23,298 nucleotides of DNA, from positions 1 to 23,298 of the forward strand of contig CABJAW010000028.1 in the NCBI GenBank assembly GCA_902363665.1, read 5' to 3'. The stretch comes from Lachnospiraceae bacterium. GTDB lineage: Bacteria > Bacillota > Clostridia > Lachnospirales > Lachnospiraceae. The notes under the pieces were generated by a model. That model was not told the origin of the DNA. It ran no database searches and saw only the letters and a program-made list of their open reading frames with translations. Made by a program: the position numbers and the translations under genes. Shown in pieces: positions 8,209 to 15,083 of this stretch. Each line of letters opens with the position of its first letter. Within the stretch, counting starts at the first letter, position 1.

Positions 8209-9032
8209 TTGTTTACCGGAATGGTGCGGTCATGCTCAGAAGTAAGCTGCGGAGTGATCACCGTTGTTTTTCCTTTGACGTAGTAATCCAGGAATTCCTG
8301 AACGATCTGGTCGATCAGGGCACCACTGAGCCCGTGGACACCGCCCGGTACCAGGTACATATGGACCGGTACGCCGGCAGCCTCAAGTGCGTTGCGCAGT
8401 GCACGGGACTGATCGGGGCTTACCGTCGGATCGACGGAGCCATGGAGAATGAGAAACGGCGGTTCCGTTCCGTTAATGTAGGTGGTGGGGGAAGCAAGTG
8501 CAGCGCGGCCGCGGAATGCTTTGCTGTCGCTTCCGGTTCCGAGAAGCTGCTCTAAAACAAAGTTGTCCTTACGCTCATCGGAAAGTCCGCCAAGCTGGCA
8601 AGGGCCGCAGAAATCGACAACGGCCTGCACGGTGTAATCCTTTCCCGGCTGTTCCCAGTCGCGGTTGCCTGCGGAAACACCGAGCAGCGAGCAGAGATGG
8701 CCTCCTGCCGAGTCGCCGGAGAGGATGACCTTGCTTCCGTCATAACCGTATTTTTCACCGTTTTCCTTTACAAAGAGGAGTGCATCCTTCAGATCGAGCA
8801 TCTGTGCCGGGAAAATATCCTCATCCGAGTAACGGTAGTCGACGCTGCAGATCGCATAGCCGCGTTCAAGCTGCGGCATTACAAGGCACCATTTGCGGTT
8901 CAGGTCCTTCCAGCCGCCGCCGTGGATCCACAGAATCACAGGTGGATTTGTGACATCCTCCGGGATATAAAAATCGGCGCACAGGTCGTGGCCGGCTGCA
9001 TGTTTGAATGGAATGTTTGAATACTGTTTCAT
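8205..9032 (-). CDS. Alpha/beta-hydrolase, acetyl-esterase/lipase-like
   Basis: This 275-residue hydrolase is probably a carboxylesterase. The oxyanion-hole motif HGGG is at residues 37-40, the nucleophile is S108 in GDSAGG, the acid is D201 in HGSVDPTVS, and the catalytic His is H233 in PGGVHG. The whole triad and spacing fit the hormone-sensitive-lipase/BD-FAE-like group. There is no signal peptide, so it acts in the cytoplasm. A strong AGGAG precedes the ATG. It begins 16 nt after the pilT-like stop and is coupled by ATGA to the kinase gene. Next to a sugar importer, removal of acetyl groups from imported hemicellulose oligosaccharides is a reasonable inference, but substrate is not shown. 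Confidence 0.88.
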   Translation of the reverse strand: MKQYSNIPFKHAAGHDLCADFYIPEDVTNPPVILWIHGGGWKDLNRKWCLVMPQLERGYAICSVDYRYSDEDIFPAQMLDLKDALLFVKENGEKYGYDGSKVILSGDSAGGHLCSLLGVSAGNRDWEQPGKDYTVQAVVDFCGPCQLGGLSDERKDNFVLEQLLGTGSDSKAFRGRAALASPTTYINGTEPPFLILHGSVDPTVSPDQSRALRNALEAAGVPVHMYLVPGGVHGLSGALIDQIVQEFLDYYVKGKTTVITPQLTSEHDRTIPVNK

Positions 9033-9048
9033 GGTTATTTCTCCTTTC

Positions 9049-10116
9049 TTACAGTCTTTTTTTGAGCATCTCCGGATTCGTACAGTAGCAAAGCGCTGTA
9101 TCCGCTGTGATGCGGCGGGCTTTGTAGAGCTGCAGCAGGCTGCTGTCCATGGAGAGCATATCGTCTTTTGCAGAGGTATAGATCATTCCTTCAATCTGGT
9201 GTGTCTTGTTGTCACGGATCAGATTGCTGATCGCGGGCGTCATGATCATAATCTCAAAGGCGGGCACCATGGTTCCATCGATGGTCGGCACGAGCTGTTG
9301 GGAGACAACGGCTCGCAGTATCATGGAAAGCTGGATCGCAATCTGCCGCTGCTGGGATGGATCGAATGCATCGATGATACGGCTGATCGTGTTGGCGGCG
9401 CCGATCGTATGCAGGCTGGACAGAACAAGGTGTCCTGTCTCAGCTGCGGTCATCGCAGTCTGGATCGTCTCGTGGTCGCGCATTTCGCCAAGCAGGATCA
9501 CGTCGGGGCTCTGGCGCAGTGCGGCGCGCAGTGCAGTAAGATAATTACTTGTATCCGTTGAGATCTCACGCTGGCTTACGATACTTTTTTTGTGACGGTG
9601 CAGAAATTCCAGAGGATCCTCCAGGGTGATGATATGATCCTGACGTGTGGAATTGATCCGTTCAACGAGACAGGCGAGCGTTGTGGATTTTCCGCTTCCG
9701 GCAGGCCCCGTGACGAGGATCATTCCTTTGGTAAAGGAGGTCAGGTTCAGAACGGACTGCGGAATGCCAAGCTGGTTCGGATCCGGCAGCTCAAAGGCAA
9801 TGATACGGATGACAGCGGCAAGAGAACCACGCTGCTTGTAGGTGCTGACACGGTATCTGGAAAGTCCGGGCAGAGCAAAAGAAAAATCGTCGTCTCCGCT
9901 TGCAAGGAACGGTTCAATCGGACGACCGTCTGTAAGTGCATAGATTTCACGAATCAGCAGTTCTGTTGTATTAGGCATCAGACGTTCTCCCACACTGTGG
10001 AGAACTCCATTTACCTTGTAGGTCAGTGGAAGTCCGGCAACGATAAAAATATCAGAAGCCTTTGCATTGGTGGCGGTGGTAAGGACTGCCACAGCTTTTT
10101 CAGTGGATGGTTCCAT
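9049..10116 (-). CDS. pilT: PilT-type secretion/twitching ATPase
   Basis: This 355-residue hexameric motor ATPase belongs to type IV pilus systems. Visible motifs are Walker A GPAGSGKS (137-144), Asp box TLEDPLEF (164-171), Walker B with E211 (DVILLGEMRD) and His box residues at H229/H236. The C-terminal NLIRDNKTHQI (298-308) closely resembles the PilT NLIRE-KTHQI retraction signature, and length is as for PilT rather than the longer PilB/GspE. The ATG follows AAGGAG. It is the last pilus-like gene before the esterase. No extension ATPase is encoded in the window, so this enzyme may be the only local motor or may work with a PilB encoded elsewhere. Confidence 0.9.
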   Translation of the reverse strand: MEPSTEKAVAVLTTATNAKASDIFIVAGLPLTYKVNGVLHSVGERLMPNTTELLIREIYALTDGRPIEPFLASGDDDFSFALPGLSRYRVSTYKQRGSLAAVIRIIAFELPDPNQLGIPQSVLNLTSFTKGMILVTGPAGSGKSTTLACLVERINSTRQDHIITLEDPLEFLHRHKKSIVSQREISTDTSNYLTALRAALRQSPDVILLGEMRDHETIQTAMTAAETGHLVLSSLHTIGAANTISRIIDAFDPSQQRQIAIQLSMILRAVVSQQLVPTIDGTMVPAFEIMIMTPAISNLIRDNKTHQIEGMIYTSAKDDMLSMDSSLLQLYKARRITADTALCYCTNPEMLKKRL

Positions 10117-10160
10117 GAAGGTCTCCTTCTCTCAAGAGTATTTTAACCGGGCAAGCAGCG

Positions 10161-10183
10161 AAGCGGATTGCGAATATCCGCTT
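10161..10183. repeat. Dispersed hairpin repeat, copy 1
   Basis: AAGCGGAT-(7)-ATCCGCTT forms a perfect 8-bp stem between the pilT gene and the upstream small gene. The preceding GCAAGCAGCG matches copy 5 with one change, so about 34 bases are shared with 15011-15044. Confidence 0.8.
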
Positions 10184-10199
10184 TGGCCAGACAGTTGTA

Positions 10200-10688
10200 C
10201 TATTTCGGCCGGTAAAGCTTCTGGCTCGTATCAGGGGTCCAGTCGGAAGTATTGACGGCCTGCTGCCTGGTGACTTCGTACAGTGTATCGCCCTCAGCAC
10301 TCGGCCAGCGCACGGCCAGCTCGCACTGCAGGCGCTGTCTGTCTGTAATCGTAGTCTGAAAAGAAATCATCCCGGTGTCAGGATCGGTGCGTTTCCACGA
10401 AACATCAGGGAGCAGATCTGTGATGGAGGCGCAGGCTTCCAGATAGGTTTTTGCCGGTGTGTCCGATGAGGTGGCGTCTTTCACGTATCCGGACAGGGCG
10501 TCATCAATTTTCGCCAGAATTTCATTTGCCTCTGACAGGGCATGATAATAATCGGTCGTATGCTGCGCTGCTTTTTCACTAAGTTTTCGATCCGCCGAAG
10601 ATTCCGAAATAGACAGAAGGGAAAACGTCACGAGACATAAGGATAAAAAGATCAGCAGCAGAAGTGACAATCCGGAGGTTTTTCGCAT
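10200..10688 (-). CDS. Small single-span pseudopilin-like protein
   Basis: This 162-residue protein of unknown function has one N-terminal span (residues 7-30) and a soluble outer domain rich in charged and Thr/Ser residues. MRKTSG is followed directly by a hydrophobic stretch, which resembles a prepilin leader ending in Gly. There is no Glu at +5, as in GspK-like minor pseudopilins. ATG at 10688 was chosen because AGGAG lies 8 nt before it; a reading from 10709 adds seven residues without a ribosome site. It sits between pilT and the AAA-type gene in the pilus-like cluster, and its role as a minor pilin is inferred from context. Confidence 0.75.
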   Translation of the reverse strand: MRKTSGLSLLLLIFLSLCLVTFSLLSISESSADRKLSEKAAQHTTDYYHALSEANEILAKIDDALSGYVKDATSSDTPAKTYLEACASITDLLPDVSWKRTDPDTGMISFQTTITDRQRLQCELAVRWPSAEGDTLYEVTRQQAVNTSDWTPDTSQKLYRPK

Positions 10689-10768
10689 GGTGGCAGCTCC
10701 TGGGTTCAATAGTAAACGCAGTCAAAAGTGACAGCGAATGAATCGTTTCTTATTCTTTATCATATTTC

Positions 10769-11911
10769 TCAATGATACAGGTGTGCTGTTTTGTTAAAAC
10801 ATTTATACATTTCCTTATTCGGGATTGTTACGGTTCGATCCGGCCAGTGATAACTCAGATAACCGAGGTGAACCAGCAGGGTCAGTACATCATCCATTCC
10901 CTGAAATGTGGTCATATCGTTGGAAAAGGTTCCGGTATTGATCTGAACTTTATCTCCGGCCAGCATTCGAATCACAGCATCTTTCAGTCCATCGAAATTC
11001 AAATGGATATATACTTTTAACGCTTCGTATGTCTCTGTCTGATTCCAGTAATTGTCAAATACGCCGCTTAACATGGCATCTACTACAGATTTTGGACTGT
11101 ACATGGAATAGACTTTCTGCTGGCTGTTTTCCATTGCGACGAGTTCATATCCGTCATACCATGCCTGTGTTTCCTGAAAATTTCTGTTATACTGTGTGCA
11201 GAGAATTTTCACCTCATTTTCTGTAAAGCCAAAGAATTCAGCCATTTCTCTTGGGTTGGTCATGGAATATTCTGTGAACATATTCAGTGCGGAATGAGAA
11301 CCATATTTTTTGATAGGGAGGATTCCAGTCATATAGGCGAGTGCCACATATTCCTGATCTTTCAGCCATGCACGCAGAAAATCCAGGTACTTTTTCTGGG
11401 CATCCGTATTTTGTTTGAATTCTCGGAAAACGCAGTCCCATTCATCGATCAATATGACAAAAGGATGTCTGGTATGAGAGAAAACATCCTTCATTGCGAA
11501 GACGAGATAATCGCCATCGATGTAATCCGGATATTGAGATTTTAATTCATGGAGCAGTCGTTTTTGAAGCATGGAGAGCATCTCATCCATACTTTCGGAA
11601 GCACTCAAAAACTCCTGCACATTGATCCGGATTACATCGTACTGGTTTAGATGTGTCCGGAAGTCGGGATCAGCGCTGATTTTCAGATCGACAAACAAAT
11701 TTTCTGCATTTTCATCCCGACCATAATAGGCGGCCAGCATATTTGCAGCCATGGATTTTCCGAAACGCCGCGGCCTGCTGACGCATACAAAACGCTGTTC
11801 TGTGCCAAGCACTTCATTTGTTTTTGTGATCAGATTGCTCTTGTCTACATAGATTTTAGAACGTCGACAGGCTCGGAATAATCCACCGCCCGGATTCAGA
11901 TAACTTCCCAT
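10769..11911 (-). CDS. AAA-ATPase_like protein, C-terminally truncated
   Basis: This 380-residue protein matches the N-terminal part of the AAA-ATPase_like family (often followed by a PD-(D/E)XK nuclease-like domain). Walker A is RPRRFGKS at 46-53 and Walker B is LIDEWD at 154-159. The family-typical closing phrase VTIPNKEM is reached near residue 368, but the protein stops 12 residues later. Relatives usually continue for 130 or more residues, so the C-terminal domain is missing and only 80 nt separate it from the next gene. ATG at 11911 follows AAGGGG. It has its own promoter and an unrelated function to its pilus-gene neighbours, suggesting an inserted, decaying gene. Confidence 0.82.
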   Translation of the reverse strand: MGSYLNPGGGLFRACRRSKIYVDKSNLITKTNEVLGTEQRFVCVSRPRRFGKSMAANMLAAYYGRDENAENLFVDLKISADPDFRTHLNQYDVIRINVQEFLSASESMDEMLSMLQKRLLHELKSQYPDYIDGDYLVFAMKDVFSHTRHPFVILIDEWDCVFREFKQNTDAQKKYLDFLRAWLKDQEYVALAYMTGILPIKKYGSHSALNMFTEYSMTNPREMAEFFGFTENEVKILCTQYNRNFQETQAWYDGYELVAMENSQQKVYSMYSPKSVVDAMLSGVFDNYWNQTETYEALKVYIHLNFDGLKDAVIRMLAGDKVQINTGTFSNDMTTFQGMDDVLTLLVHLGYLSYHWPDRTVTIPNKEMYKCFNKTAHLYH

Positions 11912-11971
11912 GCAATACACCCCTTAAGTGTCAAAAAAAGGTTTCGCAGTACTTGCTTTTATATTATTATC

Positions 11972-12000
11972 ATGATAACACGAAAGTATTTTTCTGTAAA
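11972..12000 (-). promoter_or_regulatory. Candidate promoter of the AAA-ATPase_like gene
   Basis: On the minus strand TTTACA (11995-12000) and TATCAT (11972-11977) are separated by 17 bp, each differing from consensus by one base. They lie about 60 bp before the gene at 11911. Confidence 0.55.
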
Positions 12001-12017
12001 TTGGAGATTGAAGAGGC

Positions 12018-12079
12018 AGAAACCATTGGAATGTATAATCAGGCAGCTGTTTGTTTACGATCCAATGGTTTCTTTTTTT
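12018..12079 (+). terminator. Inverted repeat with plus-strand U-tract
   Basis: A perfect 13-bp inverted repeat (12018-12030 and 12061-12073, 30-nt loop) is followed on the plus strand by seven T. The right arm codes for the last residues of the minus-strand gene ending at 12055. In the minus direction no U-tract follows. It may block antisense transcription into the pilus cluster. No plus-strand gene precedes it. Confidence 0.45.
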
Positions 12080-12588
12080 GTTGTGGGAACATGAACGCTC
12101 ACCGGCAGTTCATAGATGACTGTGCCGTCAGCATCCTTTGTCACGATCGATACCTGTTTCTGGCTGCCGGATATGGTGAGTACAGCAGTCACAGTGTAGA
12201 AGGCGCTGCCGCCGGAGCAGGGGGTAAAGTCCAGATCGTAGTAAAAGGCGACAGAGGTTGTGGAAGAAGCATCTGCGCTGGCGGCAGTGCTTTCAGAATC
12301 GGCAGATGTGGCTGCAGTTTCTGAAGGAACAGAATCCGGTGAGGTCTCGTACACAGAATCCGGAAAATATTGCGGCAGTTCATCGGCGTGGGTCACACCG
12401 CCCTCCACCAGCTCTGCGATCGAGGAGGCCATCTGCTGTGCATGCGAGAGCGCACTGGCTTTCCGGGTCGTCAGGTGTGCTGCAGCAAAGAGACGGAGGC
12501 AGACAGTGCTTATGATCAAAAAGAAGAAAATCACAATCAGAAATTCGATGAAGAACAGGCGCGAACCCATCCGGGGATTTTTTTTCAT
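12055..12588 (-). CDS. Single-span pseudopilin-like protein
   Basis: This 177-residue protein of unknown function has a strongly hydrophobic segment at residues 11-32 (LFFIEFLIVIFFFLI). This looks like a prepilin core with Glu15 at the +5 position, but Arg10 replaces the usual Gly at -1. A central Ser/Thr/Ala-rich stretch (about 85-115) is followed by a beta-rich end. ATG at 12588 has no ribosome site of its own; a strong AAAGGAGG lies 33 nt upstream and fits a 7-codon leader frame. Position between pilC-linked genes and pilT supports a minor-pilin role, which is inferred. Confidence 0.72.
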   Translation of the reverse strand: MKKNPRMGSRLFFIEFLIVIFFFLIISTVCLRLFAAAHLTTRKASALSHAQQMASSIAELVEGGVTHADELPQYFPDSVYETSPDSVPSETAATSADSESTAASADASSTTSVAFYYDLDFTPCSGGSAFYTVTAVLTISGSQKQVSIVTKDADGTVIYELPVSVHVPTTKKETIGS

Positions 12589-12592
12589 AGAA

Positions 12593-12616
12593 TTACAGGC
12601 CGGGCGCAGGACGCAC
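12593..12616 (-). CDS. Possible 7-codon leader peptide
   Basis: A GTG at 12616 lies 5 nt after a perfect AAAGGAGG (12622-12629) and opens a frame of seven codons (VRPAPGL) whose TAA ends 4 nt before the ATG of the pseudopilin-like gene. It could deliver ribosomes to that start. Alternatively the real start lies elsewhere or the region has shifted frame. The rest of the 183-nt gap (12589-12771) shows nothing else clear apart from a short ACAAGT/ACTTGT palindrome near 12660. Confidence 0.3.
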   Translation of the reverse strand: MRPAPGL

Positions 12617-12771
12617 GGCATCCTCCTTTCGAAAGCGAGCGGTGAAAATAAGTAAAACAAGTCACTTGTGAAGATAGATCGATGCGGGTATTTATAAGTA
12701 ATTGCAGGAATGCTTTATAATATCAGTATCGCATGAAATTCGTCAGGCAGACAAAGAAATTGCAGACAATG

Positions 12772-13272
12772 TCAGCTCCCGCACGAAGTATGTACGATGA
12801 CGGACTGTGTGGCACCTGCATGATCCGTGGCTGAAAGACGCAGCAGATGTCCGTTGTCTTCGGATGGTGAAGAAAGCTCCTCAAAGGTAAAGGCGGACAG
12901 CTCTGTGAGCTTGCTTCCTGCATCCGGAGACGGCGTGACAGAGACAGAGGTGAAAAGCTCACGCAGGGCTCCCTCATAATAATAGATGTAGGTGATGTAG
13001 GTTCCGTCGTCTTTTGTTTCAGTAAGTGCAAGCGCAGGCTGGTCACCAACCGTGGTTTCGGTAAAGGCGCCGGTTTCGTCATGCTGCCGCACCTTTTCCT
13101 CAAGATAAGCAAGTGCAGTTCTGGTCGTATAATTTTCGTTCAGGCTGTCGGTGCCTTTTTGATAAATTGCGGAACCGATACCGGAAAGCAGCAGCGAAAA
13201 CATCAGAAACGTAATCAGCAGCAGAAACGCAAAAAGCGAATCGAATACGTGAAATGATTTTTTCTGTGTCAT
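12772..13272 (-). CDS. Single-span pilus-cluster protein (DUF4860-like)
   Basis: This 166-residue protein has one N-terminal span (residues 12-34) and an extracytoplasmic domain. The N terminus MTQKKSFHVFDSLFAFLLL resembles a prepilin, with an acidic residue (Asp11) at +5 but Ser instead of Gly at -1. The arrangement recalls the DUF4860 family found beside GspF-like genes in Bacillota; that match is from memory and not certain. AGGAGG stands before the ATG at 13272. It is part of a run of small genes following pilC and is likely a structural or assembly subunit. Confidence 0.75.
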   Translation of the reverse strand: MTQKKSFHVFDSLFAFLLLITFLMFSLLLSGIGSAIYQKGTDSLNENYTTRTALAYLEEKVRQHDETGAFTETTVGDQPALALTETKDDGTYITYIYYYEGALRELFTSVSVTPSPDAGSKLTELSAFTFEELSSPSEDNGHLLRLSATDHAGATQSVIVHTSCGS

Positions 13273-13308
13273 AGGAACCTCCTGTTCATAAGTCTGTTCC
13301 GATGCGTA

Positions 13309-13331
13309 AAGCGGACATTCGCAATTCGCTT
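13309..13331. repeat. Dispersed hairpin repeat, copy 2 (inverted orientation)
   Basis: On the reverse strand this reads as copy 5 with two to three substitutions and keeps a self-complementary form. It fills the gap between the two pseudopilin-like genes. Confidence 0.65.
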
Positions 13332-13347
13332 TGCGACCTATCTGCGT

Positions 13348-13695
13348 TCAATTGCGAATTTTTGCTTTGACTGGGATTACCGTCACCGATGGCATCAGAT
13401 TTGCACCGATGATCTCGTAGTCAACCACATATTTGTCTTCGTTCCAGGTCACGCCATAATGTTCTTTCAAATAAGAAAGGCTTTCCGGGTAAGTACCCTC
13501 GAAGGCATAGCAGCTGACGGCGCTGCGCAGGATTGCATTTTTGAGGCTTTCTGCCTGGCTTTTTGAGGAGGTCGTAAGTACGGAATATGTACCGGCCAGA
13601 AGAAGCGCGATCCCGCAGCCTGTTACGGCGACGGAAGAAAGGGCGCGCCGCAAAAGATGCGGTCTGGAATTATCTGTTTGAAATCGATTCCCCAT
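13348..13695 (-). CDS. Small pilin-like membrane protein
   Basis: This 115-residue protein has one span (about residues 19-41) and a short outer domain. AVSCYAFEGTYPESLSYLKEHYG resembles the segment of GspG/ComGC-type pilins in which a helix carries a YA-x-G-x-YP-x-SL pattern. No canonical prepilin cleavage motif is visible, because the first 18 residues are polar and the hydrophobic part lacks Glu at +5. AGGAGG precedes ATG 13695, and the gene begins 12 nt after the pilC stop, so it is co-transcribed. Its last codons (AKIRN) are made from a copy of the dispersed repeat. Confidence 0.75.
   Translation of the reverse strand: MGNRFQTDNSRPHLLRRALSSVAVTGCGIALLLAGTYSVLTTSSKSQAESLKNAILRSAVSCYAFEGTYPESLSYLKEHYGVTWNEDKYVVDYEIIGANLMPSVTVIPVKAKIRN
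13351..13372. repeat. Dispersed hairpin repeat, copy 3 (degenerate, overlaps gene end)
   Basis: ATTGCGAAT-(4)-GCTTTGACT matches the right half of copy 5 (15027-15048) except in the four central bases. It overlaps the stop and last codons of the small pilin-like gene ending at 13348. Confidence 0.5.
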
Positions 13696-13707
13696 AAGGA
13701 GCCTCCT

Positions 13708-14748
13708 TTACCCGATATTTGCCATTACACCGAGCAGCGGAAGCATAACAGAGATCAGAATAAGCCCGGTCAGGATAGAAAGTATTGCAGTCAGGGTTGG
13801 TTCAAGTGCGCCGATGGCAGACTGTATGCGGTCATCTGCCATGGCCTGGCTGTCGACGGCGATTTTTTTCAGGGCATCCTCGGCGGAGCCGGTCCGAAAA
13901 CCGATGGATACCATCCGTGCGTTCATACCTGTGAAGATCCCGCAGTCGCGAAGTGCCTGTGCCATATCAATGCCTTCATCCATCTGTGCTTTGGCCTGTG
14001 TAAGGCGGTCGGTAAACTCCGGTTGGTCGGCAAGACCTGCGGCAAGTTCAAAGCTTTCCCCCATATCCAGACCGCTGTGGAGTGCGAGCGAAAGGGTATC
14101 CGCAAAACGGGAGCAGGAGAGCAGGCCGCGGATCTTCACGACGAGAGGGATATGAGCAGCGAGTTTCTGGATAAACGCGCGGCCCCTGTCGGTACGCAGG
14201 GCAAAGAAGCAGGCGGCAGCAAGCCCGATAACAAGAACGAGAAGCACGGCAGAACCGTGCTGCAAAAAGGAGCTGACAGCAAAGACTGTGCCGGAGACAC
14301 CTGTCAGCTCGATACCGAGCTGGTCAAATACTTCACGGAAGACCGGCATGACCTGTGTCATGAGCACAAGCAGAACGCTAAACAGCATGGCAAGCAGGAT
14401 GAGCGGATACGTCAGTGCATCACGGATGCTGCGGGCGAGGCTGTCCTGACGGCTGTAATAGCTGCTAAGTCCATCCATGACATCCTCCAGCGTGCCGGAG
14501 CGTTCACCGATCTCTGTCATTTTTATAAAATATTCCGGAAAGACGCCGCTGGTGCGAAATGCTTCAGCAAGATCACCGGTTTGCTCCAGTGCTTCATTGA
14601 TGGAGCCAAGAATTTCGCCGGCCTCCTTTGAGACGGCATCTTCTTTTAAAATTTCAATGCCTTCCAGTGTCGAAATGCCGGAATGCAAAATCATGGCGAG
14701 CTGTCCGGAAAAGACGGAGAGTTCGCCGTCTGTCATCAGCTGTTTCAT
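13708..14748 (-). CDS. pilC: Type IV pilus / type II secretion inner-membrane platform protein
   Basis: This 346-residue membrane protein is of the GspF/PilC family, the platform that couples the cytoplasmic ATPase to pilin assembly. Two repeated T2SSF domains are visible (about 10-130 and 215-335). Each contains a LHSG-x-L/M-x-x-E/G-type segment (LHSGISTLEGIE; LHSGLDMGESFE) and a GE/GF-R-(S/T)G motif (GERSGTLEDV; GFRTGSAEDA). Spans lie near 113-133, 157-185 and 315-340. AAAGGA precedes the ATG. It heads the minus-strand cluster, 335 bp from the transglutaminase gene behind it. The usual PilB, PilD and PilM/N/O partners are not seen in the window. Confidence 0.92.
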   Translation of the reverse strand: MKQLMTDGELSVFSGQLAMILHSGISTLEGIEILKEDAVSKEAGEILGSINEALEQTGDLAEAFRTSGVFPEYFIKMTEIGERSGTLEDVMDGLSSYYSRQDSLARSIRDALTYPLILLAMLFSVLLVLMTQVMPVFREVFDQLGIELTGVSGTVFAVSSFLQHGSAVLLVLVIGLAAACFFALRTDRGRAFIQKLAAHIPLVVKIRGLLSCSRFADTLSLALHSGLDMGESFELAAGLADQPEFTDRLTQAKAQMDEGIDMAQALRDCGIFTGMNARMVSIGFRTGSAEDALKKIAVDSQAMADDRIQSAIGALEPTLTAILSILTGLILISVMLPLLGVMANIG

Positions 14749-14811
14749 AATAATCCTTTCTGGTCAAAACGGATGGTTCTGATCCGATTTTCCCCTTGCT
14801 TGATTTTGTTA

Positions 14812-14834
14812 AAGCTGTTGCGAATATCCGCTTT
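14812..14834. repeat. Dispersed hairpin repeat, copy 4 (left arm degenerate)
   Basis: The right part TGCGAATATCCGCTTT is identical to copies 1 and 5, whereas the left arm has changed and only the outer AAGC still pairs. Confidence 0.65.
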
Positions 14835-14836
14835 AC

Positions 14837-15007
14837 CGCAGAATAATTCATCGAATCTGCATTCTGCGTGATTGAGTCAGTTATTTAACCGAGTCAATCA
14901 AGTCTCCTGCTTCAATTGCGCGGAGCAATAAGCAGTGGGTAGGGACTTGCTTGTATCAGGAGTGGTACAAGCCACTCCTGATAAGCTGCGAAGCAGCTAC
15001 TCGGTTA
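14837..15007. other. Palindrome array upstream of pilC
   Basis: Most of the 335-bp gap (14749-15083) is made of adjoining inverted repeats: 14837-14868 (8-bp outer stem plus inner stem), 14869-14900 (10 bp, one mismatch), 14907-14935 (6+5 bp), 14954-14983 (12 bp perfect, 6-nt loop) and 14984-14998 (6 bp, GAA loop). A perfect 9-bp pair, 14886-14894 with 14999-15007, encloses the last three and would make a four-way junction. Four bases of that closing stem (14891-14894) are shared with hairpin 14869-14900, so the two are mutually exclusive. Copy 5 of the hairpin repeat follows at once. It could be a structured 5' leader of the pilC transcript (minus strand), a small non-autonomous mobile repeat, or both. 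No promoter was recognised. Confidence 0.75.
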
Positions 15008-15020
15008 TGAGCAAGTAGCG

Positions 15021-15043
15021 AAGCGGATTGCGAATATCCGCTT
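15021..15043. repeat. Dispersed hairpin repeat, copy 5
   Basis: This is identical to copy 1 over the 23-bp hairpin (AAGCGGAT-7-ATCCGCTT), and the similarity extends ten bases upstream with one change. Confidence 0.8.
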
Positions 15044-15083
15044 TGACTCCAGTTATTTATGAAGCGATGTACTAACGGATCTA

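Noticed and set aside
13657..14631. Long plus-strand open frame of about 324 codons opposite pilC
   Set aside because: It lies entirely antisense to a clear GspF/PilC gene plus the start of the next gene, has no ribosome site, and its translation is Cys/His/Lys-rich without any domain or hydrophobic pattern.
14886..15007. tRNA-like cloverleaf in the palindrome array
   Set aside because: The closing stem and three hairpins recall a cloverleaf, but stem lengths, loop sizes and the absence of T-loop and D-loop sequences exclude a tRNA.
10161..15043. CRISPR array
   Set aside because: The short repeats are irregularly spaced over 5 kb, separated by genes and partly inverted, with no uniform spacers and no cas genes.
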